A DNA stretch of 18,683 bases from Bacteroidota bacterium (GCA_003519375.1 DOWV01000312.1:1-18683); one strand, 5' to 3'. Counted from the first letter of the stretch, positions 1-6,495 are shown. Notes: generated from the sequence alone by a model not told the origin. Numbers and translations: made by a program.

Positions 1-539
1 ACCAGAAACAACAAGAAAAGGCCATATTTTATGACAATTCCACAAGAGTCCCGTCTCACAACGATACCAATGCGTCATTGTGAGACTACGAAAAGCCGAG
101 CCATCGCGTGGCCTGCTCGCTGGAAATGGTTGAAAATCGATTGAAAATGACAAAACTCGACGAACCGACCAATCCCATTATGAGACCAATATCTGAGGCC
201 TTGTACGTGGGTCGTAATCGGCAGAAGCAGATCCTGCGCCCACACAAACAGATGGAATCCCATAGTTCGTCCTCCCCGCCACCGGGCGGATTTCCCGCTG
301 CCAAAAAGAATGACTCCCAAAGAGCGGGAGATCCTGCAAGCGGGACAGGCACATAGCGGAACACGACGGGCTCTGAAGATGTTGGCACTAGCAAGCGGTC
401 CGTTCCCGTCGAGCGCGTGAACGAAATCTCGTCATCGGCTGCGTCGACGACGGACTGATCGAGACTCCCGTCGTCACAAAGTCCATCAAATCCTGCCAAC
501 GCGTCATCTCGATCACCTTTAGTACTGAGGGCATTTCTG
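1..539. other. Upstream non-coding stretch, no convincing gene
   Basis: I see no gene I can support here. Reading frames on both strands are open for up to about 220 codons, but they show no recognisable domain, lack a convincing ribosome binding site, and the longest one (minus strand) runs into the start of the DUF5916 gene. The only clear structure is a hairpin at 53-86. There is also a short direct repeat, TTGAAAAT, twice around 130-147. The stretch probably holds the end of the preceding transcription unit and the promoter of the DUF5916 gene, but I could not pick a specific promoter. Confidence 0.5.
53..86. repeat. Inverted repeat / hairpin, 9-bp arms
   Basis: GTCTCACAA (53-61) pairs perfectly with TTGTGAGAC (78-86) around a 16-nt loop. 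There is no T-tract after it, so it is not a typical intrinsic terminator. It may end an upstream transcript or be a dispersed palindromic repeat. Confidence 0.55.
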
Positions 540-2774
540 ATGCAGTTGAGAATTTTCTTTTTCCTGTTTGTTTTCAGTGCTTTCGAGACTTCGATCGCCC
601 ACGTTGCTCCCGACTCCGCAAGACAGCGAATCGATGCAGTCCGAATAGAGAGCGAGATAGAACTCACGGGAAAACTCTCTGATCCTCGGTGGAATCTTGC
701 AAAGCCGGTCCAACTAGCATTTGAAGTGACACCCGGTGAAAACACGCCGTCATCTCAGAAGACGACCCTGCGCATATTGTACACGGCCGATTACGTCTAT
801 TTTGGATTTGACTGCAAAGACACGAATCCATCAGGGATCCGGGCTCATATCACCGACAGGGACAAGATCTTCGATGATGATTATGCAGGGGTCATCCTTG
901 ACACATACGGCGATTACCAGCGGGCGTACGAATTCATGGTCAATCCATACGGGATCCAGGCAGACCTGATGAGGGTTGGTGGCGACGAAGATGATAGTTT
1001 CGATACGGTCTGGGAGAGCGCCGCGGAGATCAGCGATTCCGGCTGGAGTGCAATTCTGGCTATTCCGCTCAAGAGCCTTCGGTTCCCATCGGTGCGGGAG
1101 CAGAGTTGGGTTGCTCTGTTCTTCAGGAATCTTCCGCGCACAAGCCGTGAACAAGTTTCATGGACTCCCTATGATCGGAACAATCCATGCTACCTGTGTC
1201 AGGGAGGAATGATTGTCGGGATCGCCGATGTGCAATCTACGAACTCGGTAGAGCTGCTCCCCTATGTCGCCGGTCAGCAGCGGGGGGCGCTCCGAAATGA
1301 GTCGGATCCGTCCACCCGGTTCGAAAACGGCAAACTGAAGGGGAGATTCGGAGGCGGTATCCGGTACTCGCCAGGCCCGGACCTTTCGGTGGAAGCTGTG
1401 GTGAACCCGGACTTCAGCCAGGTGGAATCTGACGCGACACAGATCAGCGTTAATTCAACATTTGCATTGAACTATCTCGAGAAGCGTCCATTCTTCCTTT
1501 ATGGCGCTGACTTGTTTCAGAACCAGACCGGGACCCTCTATTCGCGTACTATCAACAATCCGCTTGGTGCCGCAAGAGTGATTGGGAAATCAGGATCGTT
1601 CTCGTTCGGTTATCTTGCAGCGAGCGATCGCAACACACCCTATATCGTCCCCGGCGAAGAAAGCTCCGATTTTATAGCAACAAATGAGAAATCATTTTCC
1701 AACGTTGCGCGTGCCCGGTATGATTTTGGAAACGAGACTTTCGTTGGGGGAATGATGACGGCCAGGAATACATCGACGGCGCACAACTACGTGGGAAGTC
1801 TCGACTGGAGCTACAGGTTTTGGGAGAACTATGCTTTTCGTGGTGAGTTCTCCTATTCAGATACGAAAGAACCGAATGACCTCAGCCTCATTTCCAGCAC
1901 GAGGGCATTCGGCAGCACGGGGCACGATGCCGCATTTGACGGCGAACAATACGGGGGAGGTTCCTATCAACTCGGCATTCGGAGGGATGCACGCGACTAC
2001 AGCGTGACTCTGCTGTACATGGATCGCTCTCCGACGTTCCAGGCACAAAGCGGTTTCGTGCCGAACAACAACACGCGCATTGCGTTTCTGCAGCAGCAGT
2101 ACACATTCTATCCGAACAATGCCTTCATGGACAGTTGGACGATTATGGGGAACACCGGGCTTCATTTCAATTATGACGGTACCAGAAAAGAAAAGTGGTT
2201 TGTTCCGGGAATCACCGCTCAGCTGAAGAATCAGATCAATGTCAGTCTCACGTACTTCGCGCTGAATGACGAGCTCTTCGGCGGCCTGCAGTTCGACAAT
2301 ATCAACCGGACACAGATAGACGTGACGGCGCGTCCGTCGAGCGCTCTTACGCTGAGGTTCGATGGGGCGTTCGGCCGGTTCATACGGCGGTCTGCCGATC
2401 CGGAGATGGGGAAAGGGCACGACATCAGTCTGGCGGCGACGCTCCGTCCCACTTCTCGTCTGCAGGTCGATCTCTCTTACTCACGGGCTCGGTTATCGAG
2501 CGTCGCGTCCGGAAGGCTCTTCTACGATGGATACATTTCGCGTGTGGTGGGGATCTATCAGTTTACTCCGGAGATCTTCCTGCGCGTAATCGGACAGTAT
2601 GACCAGTTCAACAAAGCCATCGATTTCTATCCCCTGCTCAGTTATAAACTGAATCCCTTCACCATTTTCTACGCCGGCTCAACGTACGACCTGTCTGATT
2701 TTGGTGCTCCATTCGGAATCAGGCAAACGGCCCGGCAGTACTTCCTGAAATTCCAGTATCTGGTGCGAAGCTGA
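540..2774 (+). CDS. DUF5916-family exported protein: CBM9-like domain plus outer-membrane beta-barrel
   Basis: A 744-residue exported protein. Residues 1-20 form a signal peptide (MQLR, then a Phe-rich hydrophobic run, with likely cleavage near SIA/H). Residues about 30-220 match the carbohydrate-binding-family-9-like head of DUF5916 proteins: IDG-like opening, LSDPRWNLAKPV, the segment YTADYVYFGFDCKD, then DDDYAGVILDTYGDYQRAYEFMVNP. The rest has alternating aromatic and polar residues typical of a beta-barrel, including the family-typical NPDFSQVESDATQISVN and YLEKRPFF segments (around 295-325). The start is supported by GAGG at 527-530, 9 nt before the ATG. In known relatives the function is unproven; an outer-membrane location with a ligand-binding head is the usual reading. 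It seems unrelated to the pilus and signalling block downstream, from which it is separated by tRNA genes. Identification is confident; function is not. Confidence 0.88.
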   Translation: MQLRIFFFLFVFSAFETSIAHVAPDSARQRIDAVRIESEIELTGKLSDPRWNLAKPVQLAFEVTPGENTPSSQKTTLRILYTADYVYFGFDCKDTNPSGIRAHITDRDKIFDDDYAGVILDTYGDYQRAYEFMVNPYGIQADLMRVGGDEDDSFDTVWESAAEISDSGWSAILAIPLKSLRFPSVREQSWVALFFRNLPRTSREQVSWTPYDRNNPCYLCQGGMIVGIADVQSTNSVELLPYVAGQQRGALRNESDPSTRFENGKLKGRFGGGIRYSPGPDLSVEAVVNPDFSQVESDATQISVNSTFALNYLEKRPFFLYGADLFQNQTGTLYSRTINNPLGAARVIGKSGSFSFGYLAASDRNTPYIVPGEESSDFIATNEKSFSNVARARYDFGNETFVGGMMTARNTSTAHNYVGSLDWSYRFWENYAFRGEFSYSDTKEPNDLSLISSTRAFGSTGHDAAFDGEQYGGGSYQLGIRRDARDYSVTLLYMDRSPTFQAQSGFVPNNNTRIAFLQQQYTFYPNNAFMDSWTIMGNTGLHFNYDGTRKEKWFVPGITAQLKNQINVSLTYFALNDELFGGLQFDNINRTQIDVTARPSSALTLRFDGAFGRFIRRSADPEMGKGHDISLAATLRPTSRLQVDLSYSRARLSSVASGRLFYDGYISRVVGIYQFTPEIFLRVIGQYDQFNKAIDFYPLLSYKLNPFTIFYAGSTYDLSDFGAPFGIRQTARQYFLKFQYLVRS

Positions 2775-2811
2775 GAGCGAAACGGCCCCGAATCGCAGAA
2801 ACCGCGCTGTG

Positions 2812-2840
2812 TTGAAATGGAGGGAAGTATCTCGTATCTT
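2812..2840 (+). promoter_or_regulatory. Sigma-70-type promoter of tRNA-Val
   Basis: TTGAAA (2812-2817) and TATCTT (2835-2840) are separated by 17 nt, the optimal spacing. The tRNA begins 28 nt after the -10 box. This is a sequence match only. Confidence 0.55.
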
Positions 2841-2868
2841 AACATCGACGCACCCGCATCGGTTTATT

Positions 2869-2943
2869 GGACGCTTAGCTCAGCTGGTTCAGAGCGCCTG
2901 CCTTACAAGCAGGAGGTCAGTGGTTCGATCCCACTAGCGTCCA
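2869..2943 (+). tRNA. tRNA-Val (anticodon UAC)
   Basis: The full cloverleaf can be drawn. The acceptor GGACGCT (2869-2875) pairs with AGCGTCC (2936-2942). The D-stem is GCTC/GAGC. The anticodon stem CCTGC/GCAGG encloses loop CTTACAA, with anticodon TAC at 2904-2906. The variable loop is AGGTC and the T-arm is AGTGG-TTCGATC-CCACT. The discriminator is A2943. CCA is not encoded, because the following bases are CAAA. Confidence 0.96.
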
Positions 2944-2952
2944 CAAAAACTT

Positions 2953-2975
2953 ATCCCGACACAAGTCGTCGGGAT
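2953..2975. repeat. Palindrome P1 after tRNA-Val (possible terminator)
   Basis: ATCCCGAC (2953-2960) pairs with GTCGGGAT (2968-2975), an 8-bp perfect stem with a 7-nt loop. It starts 9 nt after the tRNA and could terminate or process its transcript, but no T-tract follows. Two further strong palindromes follow within 115 bp, so it may instead be part of a cluster of palindromic elements. Confidence 0.5.
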
Positions 2976-2978
2976 CCT

Positions 2979-3022
2979 CAAAACCGCGGCCACGCGCTGC
3001 AAATCGCTCGTGGGCGGTTTTG
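2979..3022. repeat. Palindrome P2, bordering the tRNA-Val(GAC) remnant
   Basis: CAAAACCGC (2979-2987) pairs with GCGGTTTTG (3014-3022). Inside it, CCACG (2990-2994) pairs with CGTGG (3009-3013), leaving a two-base bulge (GG, 2988-2989) and a 14-nt loop. Its right edge sits exactly where the recognisable tRNA-Val(GAC) sequence begins, taking the place of the 5' half of that tRNA. Confidence 0.55.
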
Positions 3023-3023
3023 G

Positions 3024-3105
3024 GACAAGGCGGAGGTCGTAGGTTCCCCGCCCGACCGCAGGATGAGCTAGATCTGAGGGCGGGCGGGGATCCCTACAGC
3101 GTCCA
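3024..3105 (+). pseudogene. 3' half of tRNA-Val (anticodon GAC), T-loop split by a palindromic insert
   Basis: From 3024 the sequence follows a tRNA-Val(GAC): anticodon GAC (3024-3026), then AA, the 3' anticodon stem GGCGG (3029-3033), variable loop AGGTC (3034-3038), T-stem GTAGG (3039-3043), TTC (3044-3046), GATC (3089-3092), T-stem CCTAC (3093-3097), acceptor AGCGTCC (3098-3104) and A3105. The acceptor 3' strand is identical to that of the intact tRNA-Val upstream, while the T-stem differs on both sides and still pairs. This suggests a separate isoacceptor rather than a recent copy. A 42-nt insert (3047-3088) splits the T-loop. The expected 5' strands (acceptor, D-arm, CCGCC) are missing. 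I read it as a dead gene. Confidence 0.7.
3046..3089. repeat. Palindrome P3 inserted in the T-loop of the tRNA remnant
   Basis: CCCCGCCCG (3046-3054) pairs perfectly with CGGGCGGGG (3081-3089) around a 26-nt loop. Removing 3047-3088 restores a perfect T-loop TTCGATC, so the element looks inserted. It is far too short for an insertion sequence and encodes nothing. Confidence 0.65.
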
Positions 3106-3442
3106 CAACCAAACGCCTCGGTTCCGGGCGTAGCTCCCTACACGAGTCCCATGCACTGACTCATCCCACCGCCGGCTACAGGCCGATTGTGTCAGTCATT
3201 CCCTCGAACCTTGTGCGAGCGCCTTACGCAAAGGCGCACTTCTGGCGCGGCACGAATCCATCAAAGGACACAAACACTGCAGCTCAATGCACGGGGTTGT
3301 CGACAGAATGCCCCGGCCCCGGTGTGTGTTCATGCGATATTGAACTACAGGGTAGCATTCGCAAAAACTGCAGTTTCATATTGATAAAGGAATTTGTTAA
3401 TTTAGGCGGCCCAAACCGGACTACCACCTACCCAGGGAGATC
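3106..3442. other. Non-coding gap upstream of the sigma-54 activator gene
   Basis: I see no gene here. It contains a hairpin at 3219-3237 (GCGCCTT / AAGGCGC, loop ACGCA) and a perfect 12-bp palindrome, AAACTGCAGTTT, at 3365-3376. An AT-rich run follows at 3376-3403 and may hold the promoter of the activator gene; no -10/-35 pair is good enough to name. The palindrome, about 70 bp before the start codon, is placed where an operator could lie. Confidence 0.45.
3365..3376. promoter_or_regulatory. 12-bp perfect palindrome, possible operator
   Basis: AAACTGCAGTTT is a perfect palindrome directly upstream of the AT-rich run before the activator gene. The location fits an operator, but nothing ties it to a particular regulator. 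It does not resemble the dyads at 4951-5029. Confidence 0.25.
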
Positions 3443-4825
3443 ATGGAGCAGATCCGCACCCTTCTCGTCGTCGATAGTGATGCTCTCTTCCTCGAGAGTT
3501 TCCGCTCCTCCCTGGAGGGAGCGTTCAATGTTCTCTCCGCTCAGACAGAAGCTGAGGCCCTCGACCTCCTGGCCCGCAAGAAAATAGATGTCATGCTCCT
3601 TGAACTCGTGCTTGGTGAGGGTGGCAACGGACTCGATGTTCTCAAGCGCGTCAAAGAGTCCATGCCCGATTTTCCCGTTGTTATTCACACCGGACAACCG
3701 TCTGTCGAAAGTGCCGTCGAGGCGATGCGGCTGGGCGCCTACCACTACATTTCCAAAGCCCCGAAGGTAGAAGAGCTCAATAGTCTTGTCGAGAAAGCGC
3801 TCGCAGAGAGAGAGCTGAAGCGCGACTACGAGCTGTTGCGCGAGGAAGTTCAGCGCGTCTCCGGCAGTATGGTGGGCATGAGCTCCTCGATGCAGCGTGT
3901 GTACGAATCGGTGCAGCGGGTTTCGATGACCGACGTGACGGTGCTGATTACCGGCGAATCGGGGACAGGCAAAGAACTCGTTGCACGGGAGATTCATGCC
4001 GCGAGTAAAAGAAGCCAGCGCGTCTTCGTTACCGTCAATTGTGCGTCGCTGGTGAAAGAGCTGATCGAGAGCGAACTTTTCGGTCATCAGAAAGGATCTT
4101 TCACCGGAGCGAGCGCCACGAAGCTTGGGAAGTTCGAGCTTGCGGACGGCGGAACGATTTTCCTTGATGAGATTGCTGAACTCGATGTTCACCTGCAGGT
4201 AAAACTGCTGAGAGCGCTGCAGGAAAAAGAGATCGATCGGATCGGCGGGACAAGCCCGATTCCTGTCGATGTGCGCGTCCTCGCTGCGACAAACCGCGAT
4301 CTCAATGTAATGACTGAGCGCGGCTCCTTCCGTACGGATCTTTTCTACCGCCTTAATGTGTACCCCATTCACCTTCCGCCCCTGCGCGAGCACAGGGAAG
4401 ACATTCCGCTGCTCGTCGATCATTTTTTGCGCCGCTTCGGCGCCAGCTTGAACAAGCCGTCGATCACCGTGCGTCCCCAGGCGCTGGAGCTGATGATGCA
4501 GTACGACTGGCCGGGGAATGTTCGTGAGCTGGAGAACATCCTCCAGCGTGCCATTCTCCTTTCGCCCGGTGCTTCGATCGAGCCGGAGCACTTGCCGAAA
4601 GAAATGGTTGATTCGAGCATCCCTGTGGTTGATGGTGAGTCTCTCCCTGTCATTGAGCGGGAAGCGCGTGATACTGCGGCGCGGGTTGCCATCTATCGCA
4701 CGCTCGAACGCACCGGATGGAACATCAAGGAGAGCGCGAAGCTCCTTGGCGTCCCCGAGAAGACGCTCTATGACAAATGCTCCCGGCTCGGAATCAGATT
4801 GAGAGGAGGCCAAGTCGGAGGTTGA
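3443..4825 (+). CDS. NtrC-family sigma-54-dependent activator with Glu at the phosphorylation site
   Basis: A 460-residue enhancer-binding protein: receiver (5-120), AAA+ domain (about 146-385) and Fis-type helix-turn-helix (about 417-455, with AKLLGVPEKTLYDK). The AAA+ part is complete: Walker A GESGTGKE (171-178), sigma-54 contact loop GSFTGA (218-223, usual form GAFTGA, key Thr221 kept), and Walker B IFLDE (239-243). It should use ATP hydrolysis to open sigma-54 promoters. The receiver is odd: the acidic pair reads D11-S12-D13, and the phosphoacceptor position 54 is Glu (codon 3602-3604) in LLELVLGEGG. The switch Thr and the Lys in YISKAP are kept. In NtrC itself, Asp54 to Glu partly mimics phosphorylation. 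The start has GGGAG just upstream (3435-3439). Target sites probably lie in the next gap, before the pilin-like genes. Confidence 0.93.
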   Translation: MEQIRTLLVVDSDALFLESFRSSLEGAFNVLSAQTEAEALDLLARKKIDVMLLELVLGEGGNGLDVLKRVKESMPDFPVVIHTGQPSVESAVEAMRLGAYHYISKAPKVEELNSLVEKALAERELKRDYELLREEVQRVSGSMVGMSSSMQRVYESVQRVSMTDVTVLITGESGTGKELVAREIHAASKRSQRVFVTVNCASLVKELIESELFGHQKGSFTGASATKLGKFELADGGTIFLDEIAELDVHLQVKLLRALQEKEIDRIGGTSPIPVDVRVLAATNRDLNVMTERGSFRTDLFYRLNVYPIHLPPLREHREDIPLLVDHFLRRFGASLNKPSITVRPQALELMMQYDWPGNVRELENILQRAILLSPGASIEPEHLPKEMVDSSIPVVDGESLPVIEREARDTAARVAIYRTLERTGWNIKESAKLLGVPEKTLYDKCSRLGIRLRGGQVGG

Positions 4826-4950
4826 GAGTGATTCCTATACCCAACAATGGGAATTTTGGGTAAGTGTACCATTTTCGTACGCTAAATCGCCTATTGTACT
4901 AATTTGGTTCAAAATCTCGTATTTCTCCAGGTTTTGCTGGGGTATCTGGA

Positions 4951-4967
4951 TTCTGAAAATATCAGAA
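4951..4967. promoter_or_regulatory. Candidate activator-binding dyad, site 1
   Basis: TTCTGAAAATATCAGAA has perfect 6-bp arms, TTCTGA and TCAGAA, around 5 nt. It matches the pattern TTCTGRAWWWWYCRGAA shared with site 2. Its centre lies about 137 bp before the predicted start of transcription, a usual place for an enhancer-binding protein. Confidence 0.5.
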
Positions 4968-4982
4968 CGCTTCCTTTAGTAT

Positions 4983-4999
4983 TTCTGGATTATCCGGAA
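4983..4999. promoter_or_regulatory. Candidate activator-binding dyad, site 2
   Basis: TTCTGGATTATCCGGAA has 8-bp arms with one mismatch around a single base. It shares the outer TTCTGR...YCRGAA with site 1. The two centres are 32 bp apart, about three helical turns, so both would face the same side of the DNA. Confidence 0.5.
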
Positions 5000-5012
5000 T
5001 TTTGAAGTGTCA

Positions 5013-5029
5013 TTCTTGAGATTCCTGAG
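5013..5029. promoter_or_regulatory. Candidate activator-binding dyad, degenerate site 3
   Basis: TTCTTGAGATTCCTGAG matches 13 or 14 of 17 positions of the pattern of sites 1 and 2, and its centre is 30 bp beyond site 2. It overlaps a tandem 9-bp repeat GAGATTCCT (5018-5035), which may explain part of the resemblance. Confidence 0.33.
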
Positions 5030-5069
5030 ATTCCTAATGATTAGGCCGGTAAATCACATATGGGTATTG

Positions 5070-5085
5070 TGGTACTGTTATTGAG
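5070..5085 (+). promoter_or_regulatory. Candidate sigma-54 (-24/-12) promoter for the pilin-like genes
   Basis: TGGTACTGTTATTGAG has GG at 5071-5072, exactly 10 nt, then GA at 5083-5084. The known sigma-54 pattern is TGGCAC-N5-TTGCW. The -24 half fits with one change and the TT before -12 is present, but the conserved C of GC is A. Transcription would start near 5096, about 50 nt before the first pilin-like gene. The gene just upstream encodes a sigma-54 activator, which raises its likelihood. Confidence 0.45.
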
Positions 5086-5114
5086 ATATGGAAAACACAC
5101 GAGAGGCGAGTCAG

Positions 5115-5165
5115 ATGTTGAAACTTCGACTAGCCTCGGTTCAGAAAAATGAATATCTTCATTGA
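5115..5165 (+). other. Possible 16-codon leader ORF overlapping the first pilin-like gene
   Basis: An ATG at 5115 has a good purine-rich ribosome binding site (GAGAGGCGAG, 5101-5110) and encodes MLKLRLASVQKNEYLH, stopping at 5165. This is 17 bases into the pilin-like gene, in another frame. The ATG at 5149 has no Shine-Dalgarno of its own, so ribosomes may reach it by coupling from this leader. A +1 shift near AAAAAT would fuse the two; I have no evidence that this happens. Confidence 0.22.
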
Positions 5166-5703
5166 CATCATAGGTTCTTGGTTCGTCCGAGCTTCGATGA
5201 TTGTTGTCGCGTTAACTCTGGTGGTGAATATGAACGATGCTCTCTACAAGCGATCGACAAAGGCGAATGCAAGATCACTTCATACTCTGGTAGACAGTAT
5301 CATGTATGCAGATTTGTCGAATGCATGCTATGACATCGATAGTAGCATTTGGCGGTCTGATAACACTTTTCAAGATGCAGATCCGACCAATATGGAATTC
5401 TGGGCAGACACGAGTAGCTCCACGGCTCGATACACTATCAAGTACTTTTGCAACTATCCTAATAGTTTAGGGCGCTACAGCTTATATCGGAAAGTGAATA
5501 ATCTTTCCGCTCTGTTGTTGGGAGACAAGTTCACTCAGGTAAGCTTCAAGTACTATGATGCTAATGGCGATTCTATAGTAAGCCTGCCGTACACCAAGAT
5601 CAGGCGAATTCGCGTACTCTTAGGTAATGCGGTCGGGAACTTAGGTACTCCTGATTCAACAATTTCGAGTGATTTCACCGTTTATCCTTCTCGGTTATTC
5701 TAG
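5149..5703 (+). CDS. Pilin-like N-anchored protein A (unrecognised family)
   Basis: A 184-residue protein with one hydrophobic segment at about 11-28 (SWFVRASMIVVALTLVV) followed by an amphipathic helix-like stretch and a globular part with two cysteines (C60, C101) that could form a disulfide outside the cytoplasm. Size, single N-terminal helix and position with PilB- and PilC-type genes suggest a pilin or pseudopilin. However, the classical processing site is missing: Gly9 precedes the hydrophobic run, but the residue at +5 is Arg14, not Glu. I do not recognise the family. Base composition is visibly more A+T-rich than the motor genes. It is followed after 15 nt by the second pilin-like gene, so the two are probably co-transcribed, likely from the sigma-54-like promoter at 5070. 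The start is the least certain part. Confidence 0.7.
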   Translation: MNIFIDIIGSWFVRASMIVVALTLVVNMNDALYKRSTKANARSLHTLVDSIMYADLSNACYDIDSSIWRSDNTFQDADPTNMEFWADTSSSTARYTIKYFCNYPNSLGRYSLYRKVNNLSALLLGDKFTQVSFKYYDANGDSIVSLPYTKIRRIRVLLGNAVGNLGTPDSTISSDFTVYPSRLF

Positions 5704-5718
5704 TCCAAGGGTGCCATT

Positions 5719-6228
5719 ATGTCAAATGGATCGAAAATCGTACTTGTCGGTGCTACGACACTCTTGGTGGGCATCTACACTGTAGCTCTTAAGCAGGCTC
5801 AGCTCACCGACATTGTGGCCGCGGACCAGATAGGACAGATTTCGCAGACAGAGCGCGTCACAGACGCGGCGTTCCGTGCGGCGGTGTACAGAGTCCAGAC
5901 TAATGTCAAGACTTATCGTGACCTTATGGGGAACATGAGTGCGCTCAGTATTGCCGCTACGAAGACAGCCTTGGGCGAAAACGGTGGGACATACACCTAC
6001 AATCTCTATGTGCCGTACGCTGGATATAACGCAACCGGTACTGTCACGGTCACTGTGCCAGTCAACAAAGGATTGCAGGATGTCCGTGCATTGCAGGATT
6101 ATGTCAGGACGTATTCTGTCGAAGTGAAGAGAGTCAACGGAACCGGCAGCCTGGCCACAGGTACGAAACCGGGCTATAGGACCGCTGTGCGCGGTCAATG
6201 GCAGTTAACAAGATATCAGCTTAACTAG
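5719..6228 (+). CDS. Pilin-like N-anchored protein B (unrecognised family)
   Basis: A 169-residue protein. It begins MSNGSK, then a hydrophobic helix (7-23, IVLVGATTLLVGIYTVA), then a polar helix with KQAQ, then a beta-rich, Thr/Val/Tyr-rich part (about 95-165) such as VTVTVPVN. The outline is that of a pilin: short leader, N-terminal helix, beta-sheet head. Gly4 could be a prepilin-peptidase site with an unusually short leader, but there is no Glu at +5. AAGGG at 5707-5711 lies 7 nt before the ATG and supports the start. It shares an operon with protein A. It may be a pilus or pseudopilus subunit; the exact role is unknown. Confidence 0.7.
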   Translation: MSNGSKIVLVGATTLLVGIYTVALKQAQLTDIVAADQIGQISQTERVTDAAFRAAVYRVQTNVKTYRDLMGNMSALSIAATKTALGENGGTYTYNLYVPYAGYNATGTVTVTVPVNKGLQDVRALQDYVRTYSVEVKRVNGTGSLATGTKPGYRTAVRGQWQLTRYQLN

Positions 6229-6443
6229 TGTCCGGAGCGGCAAAGCTAACAACTCCTTTACAACTCCATTCATGCACTCCAATCAATATCGCATTTGCCT
6301 TCAACGCGGCAAATGCTTGCTCGCGTCAGAGTGTGAGTAATCTTGCGAGTGGTGTGGGTCAAGACTGGTCTGCGTGGAGAGCTCGGCGATCAGTATATCG
6401 GTCAGCCGTGGGCGGCAACCGCTGGAGTCCGGGGTCGTGGAAA

Positions 6444-6459
6444 TTCAGCCATGGCTGAA
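6444..6459. promoter_or_regulatory. 16-bp perfect palindrome
   Basis: TTCAGCCATGGCTGAA is fully self-complementary. As DNA it could be a dimer-binding operator; without a loop it is unlikely to be an RNA hairpin. It lies 410 bp before pilC and shares only TTC/GAA ends with the dyads at 4951 and 4983. Confidence 0.35.
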
Positions 6460-6478
6460 GAGCAAAATCTAGCTTCTT

Positions 6479-6495
6479 GGTTCGCTCTGCGAACC
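6479..6495. terminator. Hairpin, possible terminator of the pilin-like operon
   Basis: GGTTCG (6479-6484) pairs with CGAACC (6490-6495) around a 5-nt loop. It is compact, but no T-run follows on the + strand, so the terminator reading is weak. Confidence 0.25.

Larger units (their letters stand above)
4826..5148. other. AT-rich regulatory gap between the activator and the pilin-like genes
   Basis: No gene is visible. The stretch is clearly richer in A and T than its surroundings. It holds a weak hairpin at 4838-4862 (TACCCAA / TTGGGTA, 11-nt loop, no T-tract), which may mark the end of the activator transcript. It also holds a minor dyad CCAG-N6-CTGG (4927-4940), three related 17-bp dyads (4951, 4983, 5013) and a -24/-12-like element (5070-5085). 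The arrangement is that of a sigma-54 promoter with upstream activator sites. Confidence 0.55.

Noticed and set aside
86..745. A 219-codon minus-strand open frame covering the gap and the start of the DUF5916 gene
   Set aside because: It overlaps the signal peptide and the CBM9-like region of a well-supported gene, has no domain and no ribosome binding site.
2953..3110. CRISPR array or integrase attachment site in the palindrome cluster next to tRNA-Val
   Set aside because: The palindromes differ from each other and are not regularly spaced repeats. The second tRNA piece has anticodon GAC and its own T-stem, so it is not a copied 3' end of the tRNA-Val(UAC) as an attachment site would be, and no integrase is present.
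3187..3587. Plus-strand frames running through the gap into the activator gene
   Set aside because: They overlap the conserved receiver in another frame and have no domain or start signal.
3428..4813. A 461-codon open frame on the minus strand, fully opposite the sigma-54 activator gene
   Set aside because: It mirrors a strongly conserved, motif-complete gene in high-GC codon usage. The protein is His/Arg-rich with no recognisable domain, and no ribosome binding site supports it.
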